Notes under the pieces: generated by a model
The model's database searches: none
What the model was told of the DNA's origin: nothing
What the model saw: only the letters and a program-made list of their open reading frames with translations
Assembly (NCBI GenBank): GCA_015039465.1
Contig: MU130359.1
Location: forward strand, 144,265-208,264
Source of the DNA: Phlegmacium glaucopus
Taxonomy: Eukaryota > Basidiomycota > Agaricomycetes > Agaricales > Cortinariaceae
Direction: 5' to 3'
Length of the DNA: 64,000 bases
In this document: positions 1-9,925 of the stretch, in pieces
Numbering within the stretch: the first letter of the stretch is position 1
How the letters are laid out: each line of letters starts with the position of its first letter
Made by a program: the position numbers and the translations under genes

Positions 1-60
1 AATTGTAGTTTAGTTCTCTTTTTATTTTTCATATATGCAGTGATTTGTTGTATCATCTTC

Positions 61-91
61 CCTCAGTTGTTTGGCTCCACAAACACTGAGG
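61..91. repeat. CTCAGT/ACTGAG hairpin, first of three copies
   Basis: CCTCAGT(T)GTTTGG is followed after a few bases by CAAACACTGAGG, giving a strong stem-loop. Close relatives occur at 174-202 and 5,038-5,067, the last one downstream of a TATA-like TATAAATATG. Conservation of both stem and loop flanks in three places suggests a repeat-family module, for instance part of an LTR leader, but no full LTR could be delimited around these copies. Confidence 0.5.
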
Positions 92-173
92 TAAGATCAA
101 TATTCTTCTTTTACATTCATCAAATATTCACCTTGTATTTCTAATTACTTCATAAACTACTAGGTGAATAAAA

Positions 174-202
174 CTTAGTTGTTTGGCTTCACAAACACTG
201 AG
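174..202. repeat. CTTAGT/ACTGAG hairpin, second copy
   Basis: This is a second copy of the hairpin at 61-91, carrying the same GTTTGGCTTC loop core and CAAACACTGAG arm. The phrase 'TTACTTCATAAACTA' occurs before and after it (around 147-161 and 204-218), so a longer unit has been locally duplicated. Confidence 0.45.
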
Positions 203-2065
203 TTACTTCATAAACTAATACTAATGTGATTTTTAGAATCTGCAACACAGTTTGCTATCCAAGTATATACCTACTCCTATATCTAGCACATCCTTATACC
301 TATACCTGGACTTCCTTATCACACAAATATATGCTTTTTCACAAATCTTTACATGCTTAATGAATGCTTAATAGTCCAAACTGCCATGATTGAGTAAGAT
401 ACCCTCCAGCTTTTCCTGCTCTCCACTGCTTATTGAACTCTTGGTCCATTTGTCTTGGTTGAAGACTGACTTAAAAGATTACTTATATCTGTGCTTTGCC
501 CCAAGTCTCAAATAGGCCAGACAATAAGCATTGGTCAAGTCAAATTCAGTAATCAACTTGGACATATTTCTGCTGTGCAGGACAGGTTCCTATTGAATAC
601 TTGAACAGGAGCAAGGTAATTTATAGAATGATGATCAATATTTTCTGCTTAGAACAAAATTTCTCAGGCACAGGCATGGTGCTGATCACAAATTGGAGCA
701 AGTATGATCCCTACTGAATAAATGGAATTGATACAAAAGGCTGTTCATCAGAAGGGTAGGAATCCTGTTTGTCATTGACCACAAGTTACAACCAGCTACT
801 CACCAAATGTTGTGGTAATCTATGGTTCAAATTGTTCTATGCAATCTCCAATGCCATATCACAGATCACAAGAAATGAACTTGGTGAGCAATGTTCACCT
901 AAATATTTTGCTAATTTAATATATTTATTACTTATCTTATATACATTCATTCAGGTTCAAAGCTTGGTGAGTAAATTATAATAAGCTTAACTTTATACTC
1001 AGAGTCATTTATGTCAACAGAGGTGCTTCAGGATCATGTGATACACCAGTACCAGGAGGAAAACTCTGACATGTGTATAATGCTGACTTGCAGTCTTTCA
1101 CCCCTGATCTCATGGTTCTAGTACATACTGCTGGGATGTTCTTGTGGAGCTTTCTGCACTCAGATGGTAAATATCAGCCAACAGATCTAGACTTGGACAT
1201 TGTGTATTGACTGTGCTACAGTTTGTGCACCTGATCACTGATCACAGCAGTGTCCCAGATCATTTCCAAGCTACAATGTGAGAGCATCAGCCTGATATAT
1301 ATATATCTTATCAAAGGCTCATGACCTTTGTAGTAGCACAATATATGCATTGGACCCAGTAGGGTCTTAAGGCTTCTGGTATGTGGTCTTACCATGGGTG
1401 TGGGTTGAAAACAGGTGGGTGTGGGTTGGAATCAGGCAGTAGGTGGTTAAAAAGGATAGGGTGAAAAAAAGGGTGAGGTGGGGCCAAATGAGCCCCCACC
1501 ATTGTTCCTGAGGCAAAAAAAAATTAATATAGTATAATAAAAATAAAAGAAATCCATGTTGTTTGTCTGTGGGTTGGTTCTCCTCTGGTATTGTCATAGA
1601 TTGAGAAAAAGCAAAAAATACCCCCTGGGTGGCAGGTATTGCTGTTGCTGTTGCACCTGTATATTAAAACAATTTGAGTAAATATATAAAAAATAGAAAG
1701 TACTTCCCCCTCCCACATTGAGGGGCTATGAGCATTGTTGTCATTGTTGTCATTTTTTTTCATTGTTGTGTGTTGGGATTGATTAGGGGCTCAGTTACAT
1801 TAGACTTGATCTTGTGGTAGACTTAGATTTGTGTGAAAACAATTTGGATTTTGGCGAAGGGGCTGACATTATTGATTTGACTTTAAAAGTTGAAGTTGGA
1901 TTCTTTGCAAGCCCAATCACCTTTTTCATTTGCAAATTGGTCATTATTGCTGTTGTTGTTGTAGTTGTTGGGTGGAGGTGGTGGAGGAGGTATGGAATGA
2001 TGAACCTGGTGGGAACAAATGTTGAACTTATATATTTAGTAATTTTAGTTTTGGTGCATGGACTT

Positions 2066-2589
2066 CATCAGGAAACAGTAACCTTGGCCTGGCTGGCCCT
2101 GACCAGCCCTGAACTGTTGGATTTAGGCAAATAACAGGTTTAAACATTGAGAGCAACAATAGAGAGGAGGCTTAAGACAATGGCAGTTAACCAGAAAACA
2201 CTAGTTATTCAACTGATGAACTACTCTAGTCACTAACTAATATTTATACATGTAGAATGGAGATAGAAAAAATATAACTCTTATCTATGATCACTGGCAT
2301 TTTTCTCTCTTATCAGCTTATCTACCTGGAGTGAACTCAACATTTCCAACATGAACATCTTTAGCTAGGTTTAAAAATATGAAAAAAATCTAACAAATCA
2401 CAGAAATATTTATAGCACCCAATTTCAAAAAAGTAAACAATTACATAAGACAGATGCTTAGATATCAAAGATATTAAAATAATATTGGGTGCTATAAATA
2501 TTTCTGTGATTTGTTAGATTTTTTTTCATATTTTTAAACCTAGCTAAAGATGTTCAGGGCTGGTCAGGGCTGGTTGCTGTTTCCTGATG
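2066..2589. mobile_element. Foldback (MITE-like) element, family A copy 1
   Basis: The element starts CATCAGGAAACAG and ends CTGTTTCCTGATG, a perfect 13-bp terminal inverted repeat. A long internal inverted repeat follows: the arm near 2,350-2,425 (AGCTAGGTTTAAAAATATG...) is mirrored at 2,490-2,550. A second copy with the same GGCCTGGCTGG and AGATGTTCAGGGCTGG subterminal blocks lies at 54,099-54,487. It has no coding capacity, so it is a non-autonomous element. No clear target-site duplication was found, and the superfamily is unresolved. Confidence 0.75.
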
Positions 2590-2696
2590 CTTTGTTTAGG
2601 GTTGGTTTATTTAACTTAATGAAAAATCTCAAAAAATGTGTGATGTGACAGAGTGATGAAGCTAGACTATGCTAGACAGCACTGGTGTGCTCCTAT

Positions 2697-3108
2697 CACT
2701 GCTGCAGTGGGACTATTTTGTAGCTATCCAAAATCTGATATGTGCAAAATTTTATAAATATATTTTGTTTTTCACAAAAAGAAGCCATAAAATTACCTTT
2801 TGTATTAAAAAAGATTGCTCCAAAACTGAACATTTTGGCATTCTATTGTTTTTTTAAAAAATCATTTGCAAAATGTCATCACTTTCTATATACGTCAAAT
2901 TTTATGACTTATATAGAAAGTGATGACATTTTGCAAATGATTTTTTTAAAAAACAATAGGATGCCAAAATGTTCAGTTTTGGAGCAATTTTGTTTTATAC
3001 AAAAGGTAAATTTATGGCTTCTTTTTGTGAAAAACAAAATATATTTATAAAATTTGCACATTTGGATCAAATTTTGGATAGCTACAAAATAGTCCCACCA
3101 CAGCAGTG
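2697..3108. mobile_element. CACTA-type foldback MITE with CACTG ends and TAT target duplication
   Basis: The sequence is an almost perfect palindrome of two roughly 200-bp arms meeting near 2,900. It begins CACTGCTG and ends CAGCAGTG, and is flanked on both sides by TAT (2,694-2,696 and 3,109-3,111). CACTA/G termini and a 3-bp target duplication are the known hallmarks of the CACTA (EnSpm) superfamily, and a CACTA-type transposase lies at the right edge of this window. The short open frames within are palindrome by-products. Mobilisation by that particular transposase is inference only. Confidence 0.7.
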
Positions 3109-3733
3109 TATGAAAACTCACTATAGTTATGGTGACATTGTTGGAAATTCTGGTGTCAGTTTAAAGTACAGATTCCAGATGAGAGCACTTGCCACTAACT
3201 GAGTGGAGCTTAAGCTGGAGGGGGAATATACACTGTATTGGTTTAAACCAATGAGGAGTTCCATCCTCAAAGGTCTACTACTTATACAATTCAGATTCTG
3301 ACTACACTTATTCTACATATCCACAAGTCCTTACTGCTATTGGTTAATATTCCTAGCTATCTACTCTGGTCCACATATGATACATTTAGCTTGCATGATT
3401 ACTAAAATTTCAACAGACATGACTATAGGATCCTATAAGAAACTATAATTTGGTGTGATGTGACTATAGGCTACTATAATTTGGTGTGACATAACTATGA
3501 CAAACTATGGCTGATTTTGCTGATGCTGAATTCCCTCTTGGAACCAAGGGGAGGCAGTGGCACATTGGGATCATGTGGTTGTGGATGGAGTGCAATTGGT
3601 GGTGCATTAGGAGATGCATGTTGGAATACCAACATCCAAGCTCCATTGTCTTGGGGAGCGACTGTGACAGGAAATTTTTAAATAGGGATGCTGAAGTTCA
3701 GTTCAGTTCAGTTCAGGACCCATTTTCTCAGAA

Positions 3734-3754
3734 CCAGAACCAGAACCACTTAGG

Positions 3755-3833
<79 letters not shown>

Positions 3834-3835
3834 AA
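3734..3835 (+). repeat. (AGAACC)n microsatellite
   Basis: About a dozen or more head-to-tail AGAACC hexamers lie just inside the left end of the GGGATGC element, preceded by four tandem GTTCA pentamers at about 3,697-3,717. The mirrored GGTTCT motif near 4,830-4,860 belongs to the opposite end of the same element. The array produces an artificial Glu-Pro repeat in one frame. Confidence 0.85.
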
Positions 3836-4140
3836 CCATAAGAACCAGTTAAAAATAGACTTTGTTAGGATATCACCAATTAGACTCATTTTAAATTTTA
3901 TTTTCTAAAATTATATCTTATTTCTTAGAAATAAATATATCTTGAAATTTGAGGCCAGTATTGGTGCTATAACTATGACATCACTAAAAGTAGACATGAA
4001 AAGAAAAAATACTACCAAATCATTTTGCCAACTAGTGACAACTTTGAATTGGATTCTTGCAATAGGAGTATATGAATATTAATAAAACCTGAAGTTATAA
4101 AGTAAATGAGACATATTATTGATTATGTACTATGCCAGAC

Positions 4141-4591
4141 TGTCAGGGGATCTCCCTTTGATCCTACCCTACACCTCCCAGTCTATGCATAACACCACCC
4201 CTCACCTCAATCTCACCCATCATATGACAACCCTACATTATCGCCTAGGCCTACAGCACTACCTGACACCCTCTGTCACCATGTGATGTCCCATCATGAG
4301 CTTCCTACCCTAGCACCTACCCTTGGACCTAGATCTGTAGTCTTAGTCATTACACCTTAGTCACAAGGCTGGTTAGCTATCTGCTTAGTAGTTTAGTATT
4401 ACAGACCGATCCTTATCACTATACAAACAAGTACATATGTGCACACAGACCATGTATCTTAGTATAAATAGTTAAGGTGCAGATACAGGATCTGCACCTT
4501 GGTCAATAACAATGTTTACGGGGTTATCCAAGAAGCATGAGTGACTGTAAGGATAAGTTGCTTGGATTATCCTTGCGACTGTTCCCTAACA
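4141..4591. mobile_element. Solo LTR (451 bp) with exact 5-bp target duplication
   Basis: The unit begins TGTCAGGGGA and ends TTCCCTAACA, so its termini are short inverted repeats of the TG...CA type. It is flanked by identical CAGAC pentamers (4,136-4,140 and 4,592-4,596). Inside are a TATAAATA box near 4,463 and a short inverted repeat GGTGCAGAT / ATCTGCACC just downstream, as in a promoter/R region. No internal gag-pol remains, so it is a solo LTR from recombination between two LTRs, nested inside the GGGATGC element. Confidence 0.85.
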
Positions 4592-5037
4592 CAGACCAAG
4601 AAATGATGTACTTCTGATTGGAAATATATTGTGTTGGTGACTTGAATAAATATTTTCATTACAGATACAGGTACATTGTGCCATTTAACCTGTAAAATAA
4701 TGCAAATAAGTAAATATATTACTTAAATGTTTGCCTTGGGATATAGTGGTTCAGAATGGTTCAAACCAGTTCAGAACCAGATGGCTGAGGCCAAACCAGA
4801 ACCAGAACAGAACCAGAAACTTGGTTTGGTTTGGTTGGTTCTGGTTCTCTGGAACTGGTTCAGAACTGAACTTTGGCATCCCTAAGGCAAAAAACCAAAT
4901 GTGGCTGGGCCACATTTGCAATGTAATATTTCATTGTTTCTCTCTTTCTGCCTTGTTTTCCTTCTTATGCCACCATTATTTACCATATAGAGTAACTAGA
5001 GTATTTAGTATAAATATGGACCTGTTTCCTCTATTCA

Positions 5038-5067
5038 CCTCAGTCGTTTGGCATGCAAACACTGAGG
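5038..5067. repeat. CTCAGT/ACTGAG hairpin, third copy
   Basis: This is the same stem-loop as at 61-91 and 174-202: CCTCAGTCGTTTGG then CAAACACTGAGG. It lies about 25 bp downstream of a TATAAATATGGAC sequence, suggesting a promoter-proximal leader hairpin of a decayed element. CpG-poor repeat DNA ends about 100 bp further on. Confidence 0.5.
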
Positions 5068-5299
5068 TGAGACATCCCTTACTTATAGTTTTCTTACAAC
5101 CCTTACTTACAAGTTATCTAGACTTTACATCTAGAACTCTTACAGTGCAGCCATTTCTGACCAGTTGCAGAAGATAAATATGAGTGCGGTAGAGGCAAAG
5201 TCAGACATAATAGTGATAAGATCACATGACCGCATAATCTGATAAATAATGATGTCATAGCAAGGGCTTTTTCTCGAAATATAAATCTGTGCCCCTAAA

Positions 5300-7379
5300 T
5301 CAAACGGCCAACTCGACCCTGACGCTCTTCCCAATCGCGTCAGATATCTCCTTATCTTCCAACGCTGGCTGAACCCAATTTTTCAAAAACGCATCCACCT
5401 GTTCAGGTGCCCGTCCAATGAAACTGGAAGGATCAAGGAGAGTTTCCAAGTCCTGTTTGATAGAATCAAAATAGGGATCGTTGCGAATTCTTTCAATAAG
5501 GTCGTTCTCCAAGCCGAGTTGTTTGACTTGATAACCGGCTTCATGAGATAAGACCTGTTTTTTGGTAAATGTGAGACTGGCAAATGAAAAAGGCAAAGGG
5601 GGGAAAAAATCTTTACCCTTATTTTTTCATGAGCTTCTTGTCTGTCTCCACCTTTTTTAACAATAGCCATTATAATATTCTCTGTGGCCATGAAAGGTAA
5701 CTCTTGGGAGATACGGCGAGCGATAACCTTGGGATAAACGACGAGTCCCTCTGAAATATTTTGCAGAGTTGATAGAACGATGTCGGCGGTCAAGAACGCT
5801 TCCGGCAGAGTTATCCTACGATTGGCGCTATATATATATATATTACGATAAGCCCTCAACACCGGTTATCGAGGATTCGAGAAAAACGAACCTATCGTCC
5901 AGAGTACGTTCCAACCATTGCACACTGGCAGTCATAAGGGAATTCTGATGAAGGACCATCAAATGCCTTGACAAACTGCATACACGCTCCGACCGCATTG
6001 GGTTTCGCTTGTACGCCATAGCCGACGATCCAATCTGGGTCGACTCGAAAGGCTCTTCGATTTCCTAAGAGTCCATTGTAACAAAAGAAAAAAAGTAAAC
6101 AGAGAGACGTGTTGGGGACATACTTTGAGGTTAGCCAATAAACGAATATCAGTAGCAATTTTATGAGCGGTAGCTCCAAGGGAAGCAAGCGGTGCCAAGA
6201 CATCAGCATCGATTTTACGAGAATAAGTCTGTGATGTCACTGGATAGGCAAACTCGAATCCCGAAAGTTTCGTGACAAGTCCATCAAGTTCTTCAACCTG
6301 GTATGGAAGGAAATTAAATGTTTATCAAATATCGATAATGAAGCCTGGCTTGCCTTCTCGTGATTTCCATCGAATAAAGCCAAGAAGCTCGCCTGAGTCC
6401 CAGTAGTGCCTTTCACGCCACGGAAACCAATATCATCCCGTACACGTTTGAGATTCCTCAAGTCCCAAAGGAGTTCCTATATAGAATTTTAAACATATAC
6501 GTCTTTTGAGGGATGATACAAAACAAAAAACCTGGATCCAAAGTGTGGCGCGTTTACCAACAGTTGTCAACTGTGCCGGTTGGAAATGAGTGAACCCCAA
6601 TGTGGGAAGATCGCGATATTGTGTGGCAAATGCGGAAAGGCGTGAAATGAGAATACCAAGGGAATGAATGAGGTATGTGAGACCTTCGCGTAAGAAAATC
6701 AAATCGGCGTTGCTATAATACCATCCAACAATGAATGATCAGAAAACTGATAATTGAAATCATACTCAGTGACATAACACGAAGTTGCACCCAAGCTATT
6801 GAATTCCCAAAAAAAAAGTTGATTTTTGGTAAAAAAAATATTTTCATAGAAAAGGGGATCAACGAACTGGACGATCCCGGCGGCGGCAGGTGCAACATGT
6901 CCGAAGGTGTGTACATGAGCCATAACATCGTGACGGCGTTTCTTCTCTTCAATCGCAGCTATCTCGAATTGCTCAGGGGTGAGGTTCTATCATGATGAAG
7001 AGCATATTTGGTCAGTAGTTGTCACGTTTCAGAATGAAGGTGTTTAAAATGTGATCAAGAAGAAAAAGACGTACGAGGTTGTTCGACATCTGGACGATAG
7101 CTTCTTCTGAGATAGGAAGCCCAAGCTGTTTCTCCGCGATCGCAAGATTCAACCACAACTTCCTCCAAGTGAAGAACCTGTTCTGCAACGATCCTGAGCT
7201 TCCCCACCACCTGGATGAATTTCATACAGAAATACTTACAGCAGGAGAGAACAGATGCGCCATTTCCTTGCTAGCATATCGACTGAAACAATGTAGAGAT
7301 TGGTCAATTTGAGGTGTTTTTTTTGAGGACTGGCTGCGTACCTTGAGAGAGGTGATTGATATGTATCAAAAGCCTCCAT
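5300..7379 (-). CDS. ADE13: Adenylosuccinate lyase, multi-exon
   Basis: Spliced minus-strand gene. Adenylosuccinate lyase cleaves SAICAR and adenylosuccinate, releasing fumarate, in cytosolic purine synthesis. The start is [20 protein letters not shown], typical for the family; later come [40 protein letters not shown] and the active-site loop block [13 protein letters not shown]. The fumarase/aspartase superfamily signature reads [14 protein letters not shown]. The C-terminal exon ends ...[12 protein letters not shown]. Roughly ten exons join in frame across short GT-AG introns, for example CTCTCAAG/gtacgc near 7,341. Everything visible looks intact. It is the first host gene next to the left transposon block, and its GC-richer coding composition contrasts with that block. 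Confidence 0.93.
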
Positions 7380-7693
7380 ATCGCTCTGAATGTTGTGATA
7401 GATTCTGAACTGCTGGATGTCTTTTTTGAACAGGAGTCTTCCATCATTTTGTCTAATCTCGGATGTACCGTGCCGACCTGACCCCAAATACATCTCACTC
7501 CTATTACATAAGATAAATGAAACTGAAGGTACAGTCTATCTATTAGAGTATAATAGCTACAATTATTAACTCCAATTGACGCCTTCCTTCTTCCAAACAT
7601 TACAGACAAAAAACGACAACAACTTATACATTAACTAACATGACTTACCTTGACTACGAACGAGAACAGAGAGATGATATAAGATATAAGAGC

Positions 7694-8682
7694 TCAGGAG
7701 AAAGATCCATGGATGAGTGCATCCCAGGCACTCTTTGACTGTAAAGTCTGCAAGAAGCCTGACCTGGGTGTACCTGCGCGCGCAGCGTGATCAGCGCTGT
7801 CTGCTGAGGGATGGTCAGTGGGAATCGGCGGACTACCACTGGCGGCATTGTTGTTGGTTGGCTGGTAGGGAGTGTTAGGAGGTCGAGTGGGTGGAGTAGT
7901 AGAGTTCGCTGTCGAGGCGACGCCATTCGCGATCTGAGCTGGCGGTAGGGGCTCGATTTCGGGTGGGACAGGCAGATTGTTAGAAACTGGGGGCAAGGGC
8001 GAAGACAGGGACGAGTTAGATGCTGTGTTCTCTCCGCTTCCAGAAGGGGAACCTGAGCTTGATTTCTGCAGAGGGTATATTATCATTGTCAAGGCACAAT
8101 ATTCCGGTATGACATCAAACAAAGCGTACCGAACGTCCTAATCTCGAAGGAGTGTGTGGATGCGGATGATAGAGGTGTGGATGGTGTGGATGGTGCGAGT
8201 GTAGATAATCCGAAGAATTTGGCCCGTGTGCTAAAGGATAATAAGCTGGAGGTGATCCTGCTGGTGTGTGGGGGCCAGAAGACATTGGAAACGGGTACAA
8301 AGGAGTAGTAGATCCCGATGATGAGCGCGAACCGTTCATGGGCGGACGTTTCTTGCCAGGAGCAAACCGCCTTTATTCAGCGGCTACGACGCTATGACAA
8401 ATATTCTGCACTTACGGGGGACAGTATACTTCCAAGGGCCAGTCTCAGGGCCTCTCTATGCTGCTGCTGCTGCTGCTGTGTCACTTTGTGGGCCGCTGTC
8501 TTTGGGTCGTGTTCTGGGTACTTGTCAGTCGCACGCAGCTTGGGTGGAAGGGATTCGGAGGGCCTGGTTTTTACTTCAGTCGGCTGCAAAGTGATCAGCC
8601 AGGATCCAAAGACGATAATGGATGTGGAAGTAGTAACAATATATGGTACGACCAAAAAGAGCTCGCGATCAGGACTTACCAT
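7694..8682 (-). CDS. Proline/serine-rich protein with possible N-terminal membrane anchor
   Basis: Three or four exons. If read continuously from the ATG at 8,682, the protein begins MVSPDRELF and then has a hydrophobic stretch of about 25 residues (a possible membrane helix). A poly-Gln run encoded by CAG repeats (near 8,460-8,478), the basic KKRPPMNGSRSSSG block, a His/Pro-rich stretch and a Ser/Pro-rich tail ending QSKSAWDALIHGSFS follow. The internal introns (8,351-8,414 region and 8,070-8,135 region) have good GT-AG sites. The start codon is immediately followed by GTAAGT, so the membrane helix could instead be a 96-nt intron. I do not recognise the family; its tail looks conserved-like. 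It lies head-to-tail upstream of ADE13. Confidence 0.7.
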
Positions 8683-9863
8683 ATCGATAACTGTTCAATG
8701 TTGCGTAAGTGCTAAAGACTTTGTGGACAAGGTGTATATAGGAACAGGAGGGATGATTGGTGAGCGCTTGAGCAGTCGATGTCAACGGTTGAACCGTTGC
8801 ATGCGGCAGTGGGAAGGGCTAGCCTGCTTTGGCAATATGAGTCTAGAGTCTAGGTAAGGTGACCAACACCACAGACACATATGTGACAAACGTTGTTAGG
8901 TAATAGATTAGATTGGTCATACAGTTAGATGTCAATTATACTGTGCCGCTTGGTCAGTTACTTCAACTCGATTGGGCTTCAGCATAGCCAGCATTCATGA
9001 AAGATCCAGATACATTGAACTATCCAGGGCGACTACTCACTTGCACCAAGAAATCTGCGCGAATGCAGTCAGATGGTCCCCTGATAAGGACCAAGGTTCT
9101 GTGGCAGTATCTTGTTGACAAGGGGTATGACCTGTTATGACGGAATGCTTGAATTTAATGCCACCACTTGAGTTCCTGGCTCAATGCTCAAGCACTCAAG
9201 CTACTCAAGGCTCGGCCGCCGCCGCCTGTCAATCGTCTGTATGTTAGCAAATTTTTGTATCGCCTCATTAGTAAATTGCATTAAACCCATGATTTTCTCA
9301 AAATTATTTGCGACTCTCTGTTCTCCTGAAACCATTAATATCACAGACCGGTAAAAATTAGACCCAGCGCTTCACACCCATCCACATGGGCCTTTTGGAA
9401 TTGACAAAGGCGCAGCAGCCCTTCCACATGCACCAGTATCGGGCCATATGTCCGAAGCCGGAAAGGACTTCCACGTGACTCTGAGTCTGAGTCACGATTC
9501 TTATCTTCTCTGGGCACCGGTGGCTGTGTCACCCAGTGTGACTGGCTGTTACCTCCATGAACCAACCACGGAGCCTCGTGTGAGTCAAGCAAAGACATCG
9601 GAAAGAATACCCCGCCAAACCTAATACATAGACACCTTGGCTACAGTCTTGCGATTCCAGAAACCAGCCCGAACCCCGGCAATTTACCTTTTTTGAACAC
9701 TAGGATGCTCCAATTTGTACAACAAGGACGTATATGCACGTTCTTTGAAAGCTCAGAATGCAATGCATAGCGGTCGGGACTCAATTCCCAACTCCAAGGC
9801 GATCCGCGGCCAATTCTTCCAGCATCCTCATATGAAGCAGTAAATCAAGCTCCGGGTTGCAGA
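8683..9863. other. Intergenic region without supported gene
   Basis: About 1.2 kb separates two divergently transcribed genes. An open frame on the minus strand at 9,341-9,598 has no recognisable motif. Composition is host-like, with clusters of CG near 9,210-9,230 (CGGCCGCCGCCGCC). It presumably carries the promoters of both neighbours. Confidence 0.5.
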
Positions 9864-9870
9864 TATAAAA
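9864..9870 (+). promoter_or_regulatory. TATA box of the peroxidase gene
   Basis: TATAAAA lies 62 bp upstream of the chosen ATG at 9,926, a normal spacing for a fungal TATA promoter with a short leader. It supports that ATG as the true start. Confidence 0.6.
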
Positions 9871-9925
9871 TGCTAGAATAAAGTTGATCCTGCAGTTGTC
9901 TTGCAGTTCCTGATACACATACGCC

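Larger units (their letters stand above)
1..2065. other. AT-rich, CpG-poor repeat-derived stretch with no supported gene
   Basis: This stretch has very few CG dinucleotides and is rich in TG/CA and AT, like old methylated transposon DNA. Short open frames near 770-980 and 1,810-2,130 exist, but they show no family motif and partly consist of TTG/GGT simple repeats. Possible intron-like GTGAGC...TTCAG segments near 880-955 hint at a decayed gene, but nothing could be assigned. Confidence 0.5.
3683..4884. mobile_element. Satellite-rich non-autonomous element with GGGATGC inverted ends
   Basis: The left end reads TAGGGATGCTGAAGTTCAG and the right end CTTTGGCATCCCTA, so the termini are inverted repeats that continue as TTCAGTTC / GAACTGAA. 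TA flanks both GGGATGC ends, consistent with a TA target duplication as in Tc1/mariner-like elements. The interior holds AGAACC simple repeats near the left end, their inverted relatives near the right end, and a nested solo LTR. No transposase is encoded. Confidence 0.6.

Noticed and set aside
2669..3202. Overlapping open frames on both strands
   Set aside because: They mirror one another because the region is a palindromic foldback element; the same peptides appear on both strands.
3507..3908. Plus-strand open frame of 133 codons with a Glu-Pro repeat
   Set aside because: The repeat is simply the (AGAACC)n microsatellite read in one frame, and the frame spans the left end of the GGGATGC element; the N-terminal part has no motif.
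8318..8857. Plus-strand open frame of 179 codons
   Set aside because: It is antisense to the poly-Gln-encoding exons of the minus-strand gene; the Cys/Ala runs are the reverse of CAG repeats.
9341..9598. Minus-strand frame of 85 codons
   Set aside because: No recognisable motif, no exon partners, and no promoter-like sequence at a useful distance.
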